Below are positions 1 through 7,365 of a stretch of 12,644 bases of DNA, piece by piece. Source of the stretch: Sphingomonas jaspsi DSM 18422 (GTDB lineage Bacteria; Pseudomonadota; Alphaproteobacteria; Sphingomonadales; Sphingomonadaceae); NCBI RefSeq assembly GCF_000585415.1, contig NZ_KK073876.1, forward strand, positions 1 through 12,644, in the 5' to 3' direction. A program made the position numbers and the translations under genes. The notes beneath the pieces were generated by a model that had not been told where the DNA came from, made no database searches, and saw only the letters and a program-made list of their open reading frames with translations. The number at the start of each line of letters is the position of its first letter. The stretch's first letter is position 1.

Positions 1-2
1 TG

Positions 3-59
3 GTAGCTACTGTTATATTGGTGATGACTTCAGCGATTGTAAGGCCATACAGGAAATAA
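3..59 (+). CDS. Possible C-terminal end of a membrane protein, clipped by the left edge
   Basis: From the left edge one plus-strand frame is open to a TAA at 57-59. It encodes about 18 residues: a hydrophobic stretch (VILVMTSAIV) followed by a basic tail ending RPYRK. That is the usual look of a last transmembrane helix with a positive cytoplasmic end. Nothing upstream is visible, so neither family nor function can be given, and a chance open frame of this length is quite possible. A second plus-strand frame is open longer, from base 2 to a stop at 242-244, but it lies over repeat-like DNA and the opposite-strand gene at 153-356 and does not look like protein. Confidence 0.25.
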   Translation, partial: VATVILVMTSAIVRPYRK

Positions 60-152
60 ACCCGAGGTCGATCGCGAATGTCCGCAATGGGTCGATTGCT
101 GCCGCCAGGATGACGGCCCCGACCTACGGCAGGTTTGAGTGGAAAGCGAACG
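60..152. other. Intergenic DNA resembling a dispersed alphaproteobacterial repeat
   Basis: No gene is seen here. The phrases AATGTCCGCAATGGGTCG (78-95) and GAGTGGAAAGCGAAC (138-152) are reminiscent of degenerate intergenic repeats common in sphingomonad and other alphaproteobacterial genomes, whose recurring words include CGCAATGGGTCG and GGAAAGC. This recognition is from memory and was not checked by a search. No clean hairpin or terminator was found. Confidence 0.3.
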
Positions 153-356
153 CTAGCGCCGCCGGTAATCGATTCTTTCGGCCTTTCGCCGCGCTGCCTC
201 TTTCAAGACTGCCCATAATGCAACTGCCGCAATCATGGTCATGACGGCGAGCCACTTTCCCTCGATGAGCGGCTGATAGATAAAGGTGAAAACCCAGGCG
301 GCCAGCACCGCAATTGTCAGAACTGTCGCAGCGGCATTGAGCAGCTTGTTCTTCAT
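153..356 (-). CDS. Small two-helix membrane protein, function unknown
   Basis: It encodes 67 residues. Two hydrophobic segments are visible, about residues 7-28 (AATVLTIAVLAAWVFTFIY region) and 35-51 (WLAVMTMIAAVALWAVL), joined by a short loop QPLIEGK, with a strongly basic tail (EAARRKAERIDYRRR) that should face the cytoplasm. The protein would therefore be a helical hairpin in the inner membrane. The start ATG at 356-354 has only a poor ribosome site (AGG two bases upstream), so expression may be low. It stands alone, separated by 259 nt from the downstream end of the large leftward gene set, and could be transcribed by read-through from it. I do not recognise a family. The balanced membrane topology and absence of a better frame make it more likely real than not. 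Confidence 0.55.
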   Translation of the reverse strand: MKNKLLNAAATVLTIAVLAAWVFTFIYQPLIEGKWLAVMTMIAAVALWAVLKEAARRKAERIDYRRR

Positions 357-615
357 AGCCTAGATCTATCATGTCGAGACGCAGGTGTCAGCAAGGGGTG
401 GTTAGCGGACGTAGGCCCACGACCGCTCAATGGCCGCTTCTGGCCGAAAGCTGACAGTCCGCTCTAGGTTCGAAGATCGCGATTGCCGCCTCTCACTGCG
501 TCGGCTGTAGAATTTACTCAATAAGAGTGCCGGCATGGCAGCGCAGTGGGGAACTCCACGCCGCCTAACGGGGGGGGGACATGGATGTATACTGTCGCTC
601 GGCTACCGCTACCAG
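357..615. other. Gene-free intergenic stretch with repeat-like segment and G9 run
   Basis: This lies between the end of the CPBP protease gene (616) and the start of the small membrane protein (356), and no convincing coding frame is seen. The part from about 400 to 465 contains the words AATGGCCGCTTCTGGCCGAA and AGCTGACAGTCCGC, which resemble degenerate dispersed repeats of sphingomonad genomes (memory only). A run of nine G lies at 570-578. A short inverted repeat GTGG-GGAACT-CCAC lies at about 545-558, but it has no T-tract on either side, so it is not called a terminator. Confidence 0.4.
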
Positions 616-1506
616 TTACTGGCTGACCGGCGGCAGGTCTCCCTTCAACCTCGCCAAAGAAGGGCGCACGATGCGGCCTTCGCGCACGGCTTTGACGAGC
701 AGGACGACTCCGGCCGTGGTGCACAAAAGGAAGGCGGTCAGCGATGCTTCAAGGCCGAAGCTTCCGCCAGTAAGATATTCGGGTCCGGCGATGACCGGCT
801 TGATCAGGCCGGCCTCGTTGAACGAGCCTGACACGATTCCCGAAAAGACAGCCGATTGCGTGTAGTTCCAGGCCATATGAAAGGCGATGCTCATCCACAG
901 GCGGCGAGTGACCATATAGGCTGCGGCAAGCAGGATCCCGGCCTCAACGGATATGAAGATTGCCCCAGTAAGCGTTGCGTCCGGGTTCATCAGGTGGACA
1001 AAGCCAAAGGTCACCGACGAGACCAGCAGCGCCACCCAGCTGCCGAGCCATTCTTCGACGATCCGAAACAGCGCGCCACGAAAAACCAATTCTTCCAAGA
1101 AGCCTGCGCTGAGCGCCAGTGGCACGGCAGGCAGCATCGCTGATACCGGGTTTATCCCGACGATCTTGTACACGCCCAAGATCATCAGGATCAGCACGCA
1201 GCAGGTGTAGAGGCCCGCACCGATGAGCAGGCCGATGCCCACCTCGCGGCCCATGCCGCGCAGAGAAACGTCGGTCGGCTCGCGCCGCTCGATGTAGCGG
1301 GCGAAGCCGACGTAAATCCAAAAGGCCAGTGCGATCATGCTCATGGCCGCGATCGCCTGATTGATCGGGTGGCCCTTGTTTTCCTCCATGAAGGCGTTGC
1401 TGAAGCCGAGACAGTAGAAGAGCGGCGTACCGAGCAGCGCCAGGCGGACCAGAGGGTACTGAAGCAGTTTGAGCCATATGGGCGTCGATCGCACATCGGT
1501 GTTCAT
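616..1506 (-). CDS. CPBP-family intramembrane glutamic-type protease (first copy, 3' end of gene set)
   Basis: A 296-residue polytopic membrane protein carrying the three CPBP (Abi/CAAX-protease and bacteriocin-processing, formerly Abi) motifs. Motif 1 is EELVFRG at residues 138-144 (catalytic pair E138/E139 and R143), motif 2 is FGFVHL at 167-172 (H171), and motif 3 is HMAWN at 210-214 (H210, N214). About seven to eight hydrophobic segments surround them. Known members cleave substrates inside the inner membrane (Rce1 CAAX endopeptidase; bacteriocin maturation or immunity enzymes); the substrate here cannot be read from sequence. The start at 1506 is preceded by an AAGGA-type ribosome site seven or so bases away. 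It follows aqpZ after 38 nt on the same strand and is the last gene of the leftward set. A second, diverged CPBP gene lies at 5884-6690, so the locus has two such proteases. The C-terminus extends about 80 residues past motif 3 with one more helix and a basic tail. Confidence 0.88.
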   Translation of the reverse strand: MNTDVRSTPIWLKLLQYPLVRLALLGTPLFYCLGFSNAFMEENKGHPINQAIAAMSMIALAFWIYVGFARYIERREPTDVSLRGMGREVGIGLLIGAGLYTCCVLILMILGVYKIVGINPVSAMLPAVPLALSAGFLEELVFRGALFRIVEEWLGSWVALLVSSVTFGFVHLMNPDATLTGAIFISVEAGILLAAAYMVTRRLWMSIAFHMAWNYTQSAVFSGIVSGSFNEAGLIKPVIAGPEYLTGGSFGLEASLTAFLLCTTAGVVLLVKAVREGRIVRPSLARLKGDLPPVSQ

Positions 1507-1544
1507 CTTACGTCCTTCAGGATTGGAAGAGATTGAATTACGCC

Positions 1545-2273
1545 TTACGATCGCTGCTGACCTGCGACGTCTGGCTCGTCCTTAACACCGAAGACCGCCC
1601 GGTGGATGACGCCGCCGAGCATGCCTCCGACGATCGGTGCGACCCAGAAGAGCCAGAGCTGCTCCAAGGCTAGGCCGCCAACCACCAGCGCTGGGCCCGT
1701 GCTGCGCGCCGGGTTCACAGATGTGTTCGTCACCGGAATGCTGATGAGGTGAATGAGGGTCAGGGCAAGACCGATTGCTATTGGCGCAAAGCCGGCGGGC
1801 GCACGCTCGTCTGTGGCGCCGAGGATGACGACCAGGAAGCCGGCCGTTAACACAACTTCTACGATCAATCCCGATCCGATTGAATAGCGCCCCGGAGACG
1901 CGTCCCCGAAACCATTTTGGGCGAGTCCGTTTTGCGCTAGGTCGAAGCCCGGAGCGCCACTCGCAACAATATAGAGAAGATAGGCTGCGATCGTTGCGCC
2001 AACGACTTGCGCGACGATGTAAGGCAGTATGTCCCGGCCAGCAAAACGCCCACCTGCCCATAAGCCGAGGGTGACTGCAGGATTGAAATGAGCGCCGGAA
2101 ACGTGGCCCAAGGCATAGGCCATGGTTAGAACGGTTAGACCGAACGCGAAGGAGACGCCTAGTAGGCCGATTCCGACGTCGGGAAAGGCAGCAGCGAGCA
2201 CGGCGCTCCCGCATCCTCCGAACACCAGCCAGAAGGTCCCGGCAAATTCTGCGATCAGCTTTCGTCCGTCCAT
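1545..2273 (-). CDS. aqpZ: Aquaporin Z, water channel
   Basis: A 242-residue MIP-family channel of the inner membrane that conducts water by passive flow as a tetramer. Both NPA signatures are intact: HFNPAV with N64-P65-A66 and SVNPARS with N187-P188-A189. The aromatic/arginine filter is that of a strict water channel, not a glycerol facilitator: F44, H175, T184 and R190 line up with F43, H174, T183 and R189 of the E. coli protein. Six membrane helices and the two half-helices are readable, and the loop around GFDLAQNG...NGFGDASPG matches the family's loop C. The start is set at 2273 because the protein homology begins [10 protein letters not shown] and a strong GGGGGA ribosome site (2281-2286) sits 7 nt upstream; an in-frame ATG at 2309 would add 12 unrelated residues and overlap the preceding gene. 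It lies 25 nt after the LprI-like gene and 38 nt before the CPBP gene, so co-transcription is likely though not proven. Confidence 0.95.
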   Translation of the reverse strand: MDGRKLIAEFAGTFWLVFGGCGSAVLAAAFPDVGIGLLGVSFAFGLTVLTMAYALGHVSGAHFNPAVTLGLWAGGRFAGRDILPYIVAQVVGATIAAYLLYIVASGAPGFDLAQNGLAQNGFGDASPGRYSIGSGLIVEVVLTAGFLVVILGATDERAPAGFAPIAIGLALTLIHLISIPVTNTSVNPARSTGPALVVGGLALEQLWLFWVAPIVGGMLGGVIHRAVFGVKDEPDVAGQQRS

Positions 2274-2280
2274 CGTCTCA

Positions 2281-2286
2281 TCCCCC
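2281..2286 (-). promoter_or_regulatory. Ribosome binding site deciding the aqpZ start
   Basis: On the minus strand this reads GGGGGA, with 7 nt to the ATG at 2273-2271. It lies inside the coding span that the longer 2309 start would require, so it favours the shorter, homology-consistent aquaporin. Confidence 0.7.
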
Positions 2287-2298
2287 AGCCTTTTGAAC

Positions 2299-2820
2299 TC
2301 AGTTCTCAAGGGTGCAACGCAGCTTCCCAGGCAAGCCCTGCGCCCGCACCTGCCGATGCATTGATACCGCGCTTAGGTAAGGTCTCCATGACGGCGAAGG
2401 TCCAACCAGCGCCACGCCGACCAACCGACGTCCCGTGAAGAATCCGACCCGCTCCGATTCGAACACCGCGGCGTCGATCCGCCGGTCGCTGCAGACGACC
2501 GGGATAGCAGCTCCCGCCACTGGCCAGATCCGTACAACCGCCAGACGCTCGCGATAGGCTGACAAGGCGCAGGTCCGATGGTCGCGTTCGAACGCACAGC
2601 TGCTGCGTCGCTTCAACCAATTCGACTGCGGCTCTAGCCACCGCGATGACGTTGCTTCGAAGCCCACCAACGCCGTCGCGAGTTGCTGATCGAGCACACG
2701 CAACTCGGCATCGCCGCAGACTAGCTGGTCGGTGGCGTAGACGGGCCGCGCGCAATCTGCGGTGGTTTGATCGACGGGCGGCGGGACCGCCTGCGCAAGC
2801 AAGGCCAACAACGGGATCAT
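2299..2820 (-). CDS. Periplasmic LprI-like (DUF1311) protein, possibly with a C-terminal MliC-like lysozyme-inhibitor domain
   Basis: A 173-residue secreted protein. It begins with a short hydrophobic export signal ([11 protein letters not shown], n-region uncharged), then residues 20-97 show the LprI N-terminal/DUF1311 pattern: paired cysteines C23 and C35, the signature C-G-D-x-E-L-R-x-L-D (35-44), a W-L-x-R-R-S-S-C (68-75), C84 and an A-Y-R-E-R-L helix. LprI of mycobacteria is a lysozyme inhibitor. Residues 105-173 contain a cysteine pair (C110, C169) bracketing alternating hydrophobic stretches with a late G-L-P-G-K-L-R-C; this is compatible with an MliC-type fold but the match is weak and is my inference. 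The start at 2820 forms an ATGA overlap (2817-2820) with the stop of the L,D-transpeptidase gene and has no ribosome site of its own, so translation should be coupled. In-frame ATGs further upstream lie within the transpeptidase gene and lack a signal peptide. Confidence 0.72.
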   Translation of the reverse strand: MIPLLALLAQAVPPPVDQTTADCARPVYATDQLVCGDAELRVLDQQLATALVGFEATSSRWLEPQSNWLKRRSSCAFERDHRTCALSAYRERLAVVRIWPVAGAAIPVVCSDRRIDAAVFESERVGFFTGRRLVGVALVGPSPSWRPYLSAVSMHRQVRAQGLPGKLRCTLEN

Positions 2821-3860
2821 CGCGAAGCTAGCACCGTCAGCTGCCGGCCGCTGTTTGACGGAAGCACCCTGGATTTTGTCACCAGCATGGTAGCGCCGGG
2901 CTTGAGCTCGCCCCTCACCGCGGCGAGGAAGGCGAGCGGAACGTCGATTCCTTCGAGTGCCCATGGGCGCACCGGTTGGCCGGATTTCTGGCGACCGCTA
3001 GAGGCGACCATCCAGCGCCGCTCACCGTCCACTTCGCCAATGTAGGTATAGACGTGGATGTCGGAGGACTTGTCTGCGACGAGCGCGCGGGCGCGGCCGA
3101 TCTCGACCCCGTTGCGGAGCACGATGACGCGCTCGTCGAGGCGGGACACAATGATCGACAATGGGCCGTTGGGGGCCGCCTCGGGCCGCCATCGGAAGGG
3201 TTCGTCCGGCCGGAGGAGGCTTCGCCCCGCATTGGTGCCGGTCGGTAGGACGGGCGCGATCACGCCGGTGTCCGACGCGAGGCTTACCTGCCCCGCGTTC
3301 CCGCTGACCACCACCGTCCCGCCCATCGCGGTGGTGGCGAAGAGCTGCTTGGCGAAAGCCATCGGAAGATGCACGCAGCCGTGGCTTTCAGGATATCCCG
3401 GAAGACCGCCAGCGTGCAACGCGACGCCACCCCAGGTCAGCCGCTGCTGATATGGCATGGGGGCATTGTTGTAGGTCGAGGAGCGGTGATTCACGTCCTT
3501 TTGGAGGATCGTGAAAACCCCAGTGGGCGTTTCGTGCCCCGGCTTGCCGCTGGAAACGGTGGTGACGGCGATCCGGACGCCGTTACGATAGACAGCCGCT
3601 ACCTGCCGGCTGAGGTCGACATAGACGAGCACCGGGCCGCTCGGCGACACTTCGGATGCCCACACCCACTGGCCGGGTTTAAGATCGCTTGCTCGGCGGG
3701 CGAATTCGATCGGTGAAGACACGGGTGCGCCCTGTGCGTAAACACTGCATACGGGTGCCGCGGTAAGAGCGAGCGCAAGCAGCCAGCGACCTTTGCGGGC
3801 TACGGCGATCGCCGGTCGGAGCGCCCACCCGATTGCTGAGGAAATGATAGCGTTCACCAT
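2817..3860 (-). CDS. Periplasmic L,D-transpeptidase (YkuD domain)
   Basis: A 347-residue protein with an N-terminal signal or anchor (basic RPAIAVARKGR, then WLLALALTAAP, cleavage probably near VYAQG at about 43). The YkuD catalytic domain spans about residues 77-187: VDLSRQVAAVYRNG start, SSGKPGHETPTGVF (T113-G114), H149 in ALHAG, and the catalytic S-H-G-C-V-H-L at 159-165 with nucleophile C162. Such enzymes make 3-3 cross-links in peptidoglycan or attach proteins to it through an acyl-enzyme at the cysteine. The C-terminal half (about 230-290) repeats the look of the first strands of the domain (SRLDERVIVLRNGVEIG) but has no second His/Cys centre. The ATG at 3860 overlaps the M13 gene by 7 nt, with an AAGGG ribosome site just upstream; a GTG three bases later is an alternative. 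It overlaps the next gene by ATGA. Confidence 0.92.
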   Translation of the reverse strand: MVNAIISSAIGWALRPAIAVARKGRWLLALALTAAPVCSVYAQGAPVSSPIEFARRASDLKPGQWVWASEVSPSGPVLVYVDLSRQVAAVYRNGVRIAVTTVSSGKPGHETPTGVFTILQKDVNHRSSTYNNAPMPYQQRLTWGGVALHAGGLPGYPESHGCVHLPMAFAKQLFATTAMGGTVVVSGNAGQVSLASDTGVIAPVLPTGTNAGRSLLRPDEPFRWRPEAAPNGPLSIIVSRLDERVIVLRNGVEIGRARALVADKSSDIHVYTYIGEVDGERRWMVASSGRQKSGQPVRPWALEGIDVPLAFLAAVRGELKPGATMLVTKSRVLPSNSGRQLTVLASR

Positions 3861-5887
3861 ATCCGGACCCTTTTCTTGAGGGCGAGGTAGAGTGCGTCAC
3901 CGGGCTTCACGCCAAATGCCTCATACCAGCCGTCAACGTTGCGAACGATGCCATTGACCCTGAACTCGCCGGGGCTATGCGCATCCGAAAGCGTTCGGCG
4001 GCGCGTCTCCCCTTCGCTGGTGATGTTCCGCCAGAGCTGCGCCCAGGCGAGGAAGAACCGCTGATTGCCGGTAAATCCGTCTATCACAGGTGCCTTACCG
4101 CCTTGCTTGTCGTGTACGAACTTCTGGTAGGCGGCATAGGCAACCGAAAGGCCCCCGAGGTCGCCGATATTCTCACCAAGATTCTGGCGGCCGTTGATCT
4201 TCAGCCCGGGCAAGGCCTCATATTGGTCGAACTGCTCGACTAGCCCGGTTGTCCGCCGCTCGAACTCGGCGCGCGAGGCGGCGGTCCACCAGTCGCGAAG
4301 CTTGCCCTCACCGTCATAGCGGCTGCCCTGATCGTCGAAGGCGTGGCCAATTTCGTGTCCGATCACGGCCGCGAGCGAGCCAAAATTGACCGCCGGATCG
4401 GCCTTCGGATCGAAGAACGGGGGCTGCAGGATGCCTGCCGGATAGGTCATCGAGTTCTGCGAGGGGACGTAGCCGGCGTTGATCTCCTGAGGAGCATAGG
4501 GGAACTCCCACTTTCGCGCGCCTTCGCTCAATTTTTTCAGATTGTCGGCGCGAGTCCATTCGGCGAGCCGGTTCTGGTTGCCGACATAATCGTCGGGCGT
4601 GATGCGGACGCTCGAACGGTCGTGCCAGCGGTCGGGATAGCCAATGAATGTAGTGATCTGTTCGAGCTTCCTTAGCGCCTCAGCACGAGTCGGTGCGTCC
4701 ATCCATGCGGCCATTCCGATCCGCTCGCGATAGGTGTCCTTAAGGTATCCGACGATCTCGTTGACCTTCGCCTTGTCGGCCGCCCCGAAATATTCTGCAA
4801 CATAGATCCGCCCGATCTCTTCGCCGAACGCCTTACTGACCGATCCGATGGCTTCCAGTTCCGCAGGCCGGCGCTGCTGCGCGTCCGACAGCGTTTTGTT
4901 GTGAAATTCCCAATGCGCCTGGACCCATGGCTCGGAGAGAGAGTCAGCCCAGGCATCTAGCGTCTTAAACATAAGAAAGGACTGGAGGTCGGCGACTGGC
5001 GTCTCGGCGAACAACTGCGCGATGTCGCGAACCGCGCTGTCGGTCATGACCTTATACTCCGGGCGAGCATTAAGCTTTTGCTCGGCAAGGAAAGGTTCCC
5101 AAGGAAAGCCCGGTGCAAACACTTTGAGTTCTGCCGGGGTCATTACGCGGTTCATCCGTACCGCGTCCCTCATCTGCGCGGTGCTCCACTGCCTTTTGGC
5201 AATCTCCATCTCGATTGCCATCACCCGCGCAGCGCGAGCATCGGGGTCGGTGATTCCAGCCCGGCGGAAGCTTCCCGCAATGTAGTCGACCAGCGCCTTG
5301 CGGAAGCCAACATATGGCTCCGTCTCCGCAAGGTAGTAATCACGCGACGGCATGGTGAGACCACCGACGCCAACGGCCGCGATCATTTTTCCAGGACGAT
5401 TGGCGTCGGGCAGCACGCCTGCGCCCATAAAACCGTCCATCCACGGATAGCCCATGATCCGGGCAAAGTCGGCTCGATCCGTCACCCCGCCGACCAAGGC
5501 GAGCGTACTGGCGATCGGGGTAATTCCGAGGGCGTTCCGGCGCGCCATGTCACTTGCCGAACGATGGAAGTCACCGATGAGTTGTTCGGGACTTCCGGGA
5601 GCGTCAGTGCTTTCGCGCGCTTCTTCTACGATTCCTTTTACGCGCTGCTCGGTCGAAAGGTAAACTTCTACGAAGGAGTCGATGAACGGGATCCCGGCCG
5701 GCGCCTTGGCCTGAGCAAGCCACCCTTGGTTGACGTAGCGATAGAAGTCGTCGCCGGGTCTAACGTCACGCGCGATTCCGGCGGTATCGACGCCCCAGGT
5801 GCCGATCACGGGACGCTGTTGCATTGTTGCGGCATAGATGGGCGCGGAACTGGAGAGTAGCAGCGCGGCAAGTCCGATCAGCTTCAT
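3854..5887 (-). CDS. M13-family (neprilysin/PepO-like) zinc metallopeptidase, exported
   Basis: A 677-residue protein, the usual full length for bacterial M13 enzymes. Residues 1-19 (MKLIGLAALLLSSSAPIYA) are a clear signal peptide without a lipobox, so it should be periplasmic or secreted. The N-terminal M13 domain has the typical D-D-F-Y-R-Y-V-N-Q-G-W (46-56). Catalytic parts are complete: substrate-binding N-A-G-Y at 470-473, zinc site H-E-I-G-H at 511-515 with E512 as general base, third ligand in G-E-N-I-G-D (E572, D576), the transition-state H637 in D-A-H-S-P-G, and R643 in R-V-N-G. The C-terminus K-K-R-V-R-I-W is family-typical, although the usual cysteine before the final segment is valine here (F-G-V-K-P-G-D). 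M13 peptidases cut oligopeptides up to a few kDa. The ATG at 5887 forms an ATGA overlap with the upstream CPBP gene and has an AAAGGA ribosome site 8 nt away. It overlaps the transpeptidase start by 7 nt. Confidence 0.95.
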   Translation of the reverse strand: MKLIGLAALLLSSSAPIYAATMQQRPVIGTWGVDTAGIARDVRPGDDFYRYVNQGWLAQAKAPAGIPFIDSFVEVYLSTEQRVKGIVEEARESTDAPGSPEQLIGDFHRSASDMARRNALGITPIASTLALVGGVTDRADFARIMGYPWMDGFMGAGVLPDANRPGKMIAAVGVGGLTMPSRDYYLAETEPYVGFRKALVDYIAGSFRRAGITDPDARAARVMAIEMEIAKRQWSTAQMRDAVRMNRVMTPAELKVFAPGFPWEPFLAEQKLNARPEYKVMTDSAVRDIAQLFAETPVADLQSFLMFKTLDAWADSLSEPWVQAHWEFHNKTLSDAQQRRPAELEAIGSVSKAFGEEIGRIYVAEYFGAADKAKVNEIVGYLKDTYRERIGMAAWMDAPTRAEALRKLEQITTFIGYPDRWHDRSSVRITPDDYVGNQNRLAEWTRADNLKKLSEGARKWEFPYAPQEINAGYVPSQNSMTYPAGILQPPFFDPKADPAVNFGSLAAVIGHEIGHAFDDQGSRYDGEGKLRDWWTAASRAEFERRTTGLVEQFDQYEALPGLKINGRQNLGENIGDLGGLSVAYAAYQKFVHDKQGGKAPVIDGFTGNQRFFLAWAQLWRNITSEGETRRRTLSDAHSPGEFRVNGIVRNVDGWYEAFGVKPGDALYLALKKRVRIW

Positions 5888-6690
5888 GAAAAGGGTCCTT
5901 TCATGGTCTTGGTAGCGAGCGCCGGCATTGTCCTGGCGGTCTCGTCGTCATCGATGTGCCGGAATTCGGGCTTACGGAGTAACCAGAGGCCGTAGAGTCC
6001 GATCGGTGCCACTAAGAGAATACCCATGTACGAGTTTCCTGTGCCGGTCGGGGCGACGGCCCCAGAGACATTTGCGAAGACGGCTAGGTCCCACAGCCAG
6101 TGCCCAATCATGATCGGCCACAGCGAGCGGGTGCGGATGCGTAGTGCGAGATAGGCGATCCCGCTGAGGAAGGCGTTGAGTGCCTGCACTCCCGCCTGCC
6201 CCAATTCGCCTGTTATCAACGCGTTCATCACGTGCACCCCGCCGAAAAAGCCGGACACGAACAGCACGCCTACCCAGAAGGGCATAGCCTTGCGCGCCGC
6301 ACCCCAAAGCACCCCGCGAAATGCGAGCTCCTCGGAAAAGCCGACGACGGCTGTGTTCACTGCCACGATGAGCAACGTGGTCGGCGCAATCTCCCTCGTT
6401 AAGGCGGCGATGGTTCCGAGCACGCCAATGTACAGGCCGAGCAGCCAGAACAACTTGACCGATGTTATCGGGCGCGGTGGGTTGAGACCGAGGTCAAGCC
6501 ACCCGGCGACCCGCGCGACGATCAGCAGGAACAGCGCGGCCGCCGGGGTCGCCAGAGCGATCCGGCTGGAGATCAGTTCGGCCAGCGACCCGTGCCCAGC
6601 TTGGGCAAGGCTTCCGAACACGGTGATGAGCGCCCAGGCGATCACGGCAATGCTCGCCGCGATCAGCCGCGTGCGGGCTGCTATCGTCAT
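5884..6690 (-). CDS. CPBP-family intramembrane protease (second copy)
   Basis: A 268-residue polytopic membrane protein with all CPBP motifs: E-E-L-A-F-R-G at 120-126 (E120, E121, R125), F-G-G-V-H at 149-153 (H153) and H-W-L-W-D at 197-201, in which the last position is Asp, an accepted variant of the H-x3-N/D motif. Around seven hydrophobic helices can be seen. A polar C-terminal tail of some 25 residues (PEFRHIDDDETART...) follows the last helix. The start is set at 6690, not at an in-frame ATG at 6834: the AGGAG ribosome site lies 7 nt upstream of 6690, the ATGA junction with the preceding gene falls there, and the 48 extra residues lack membrane character and overlap that gene. It ends in an ATGA overlap with the M13 gene, so protease and peptidase are translationally coupled; whether the two act in series on one substrate is inference. 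Confidence 0.9.
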   Translation of the reverse strand: MTIAARTRLIAASIAVIAWALITVFGSLAQAGHGSLAELISSRIALATPAAALFLLIVARVAGWLDLGLNPPRPITSVKLFWLLGLYIGVLGTIAALTREIAPTTLLIVAVNTAVVGFSEELAFRGVLWGAARKAMPFWVGVLFVSGFFGGVHVMNALITGELGQAGVQALNAFLSGIAYLALRIRTRSLWPIMIGHWLWDLAVFANVSGAVAPTGTGNSYMGILLVAPIGLYGLWLLRKPEFRHIDDDETARTMPALATKTMKGPFS

Positions 6691-7352
6691 TGCGTCGCTC
6701 CTGAGACGAGAAGAGTTAGAAGGATGATAGTGGCGAGCGCGGCGACAAAGGTTCCAACGGCCGTCAGCCAGCCGGTGAAGAGCCCAGTGCCGCGCTTGGC
6801 TGCAAACCAGTGCGCCTGCTGCCAGATAAACCACATGGTCCCGACAAGAAAAATTGTGAGGCCGACCAGCTTCGAACGCACGCCGTCATGCGCGACCAGC
6901 GACAGTGCGAGGCCGAACGACAGGGCGAATGGCGCAGTCACGTAACATTGCGCGTAAAAGGGCGCCCTCAATGTCTCGCGGTCGAGAGCAACCTTGAGGT
7001 CACTTAAAAGCTTGAGGGAAAGAAACAACGGAACGACGCTGAACAATACGGCACGGAACGCTAGCAGCCGCTCGGGATCGGCGAGCTGTGATGGGAGATT
7101 CCCCGCCGGCGTGACATGCATCGCTTCTCCAAGGCCGTAACTCAGGGCCAGAGTCAGCATCAGGAACAGAGGCGGCGAGACCGTGTCGGAATATTGGCCC
7201 GACTGGACGTCTCCCAGTTCCGTGTCCGCATAATCCATCATCCGCTGTGGATGGCGAAGTGTCAGCCACAACGTTCGCGGATAGAAGACGATGAGGACGA
7301 TGACTTCGTAGAGGAGCTCCTCAAGTGATTTGAGTAATTTGAGGAAGTCCAT
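6687..7352 (-). CDS. Five-helix inner-membrane protein of unknown function (Yip1-like layout)
   Basis: A 221-residue protein. An amphipathic or membrane-touching N-terminus (LLYEVIVLIVFYPRTLWLTL, about 13-32) is followed by a soluble segment rich in charged residues (HPQRMMDYADTELGD...GQYSDTVSPP) and then about five hydrophobic segments near 61-80, 99-116, 137-153, 163-180 and 196-218. The arrangement, with a conserved-looking S-P-P-L-F at the start of the first full helix, recalls bacterial Yip1/DUF-type membrane proteins that often sit beside envelope genes, but no diagnostic motif lets me name a family. The ATG at 7352 has an AGGGG ribosome site 6 nt upstream, just 13 nt after the lipoprotein stop. 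It ends in an ATGA overlap with the CPBP gene, which ties it to the protease pair. Confidence 0.8.
   Translation of the reverse strand: MDFLKLLKSLEELLYEVIVLIVFYPRTLWLTLRHPQRMMDYADTELGDVQSGQYSDTVSPPLFLMLTLALSYGLGEAMHVTPAGNLPSQLADPERLLAFRAVLFSVVPLFLSLKLLSDLKVALDRETLRAPFYAQCYVTAPFALSFGLALSLVAHDGVRSKLVGLTIFLVGTMWFIWQQAHWFAAKRGTGLFTGWLTAVGTFVAALATIILLTLLVSGATQ
6698..6703 (-). promoter_or_regulatory. Ribosome binding site deciding the CPBP (second copy) start
   Basis: The minus strand reads CAGGAG here, 7 nt before the ATG at 6690-6688. It sits inside the end of the upstream membrane-protein gene and selects the short start over the in-frame ATG at 6834. Confidence 0.75.
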
Positions 7353-7365
7353 CGTCGACCCCTGA

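Noticed and set aside
2..244. Plus-strand frame open from the left edge across repeat-like DNA
   Set aside because: Its residue composition is not protein-like, it overlaps the opposite-strand small gene and appears to be a chance translation of intergenic repeat sequence.
545..558. Short hairpin GTGG...CCAC as a terminator for the leftward genes
   Set aside because: The stem is only 4 perfect pairs plus a wobble pair and no T-tract follows on either strand.
1960..1990. Serine/glycine-rich region of aquaporin with two LAQNG words nearby (about 1913-1945) as a recent duplication
   Set aside because: The loop aligns with the normal loop C of AqpZ (G-F-D...N-G-x-G...S-P-G) and the two words use different codons, so it is ordinary family sequence.
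2821..2964. Longer start for the LprI-like protein at 2964
   Set aside because: The extra 48 residues are basic, lie wholly within the transpeptidase gene in another frame and would bury the signal peptide.
6691..6834. Longer start for the second CPBP protein at 6834
   Set aside because: It overlaps the preceding gene, the added residues are not membrane-like, and a strong AGGAG site serves the 6690 start.
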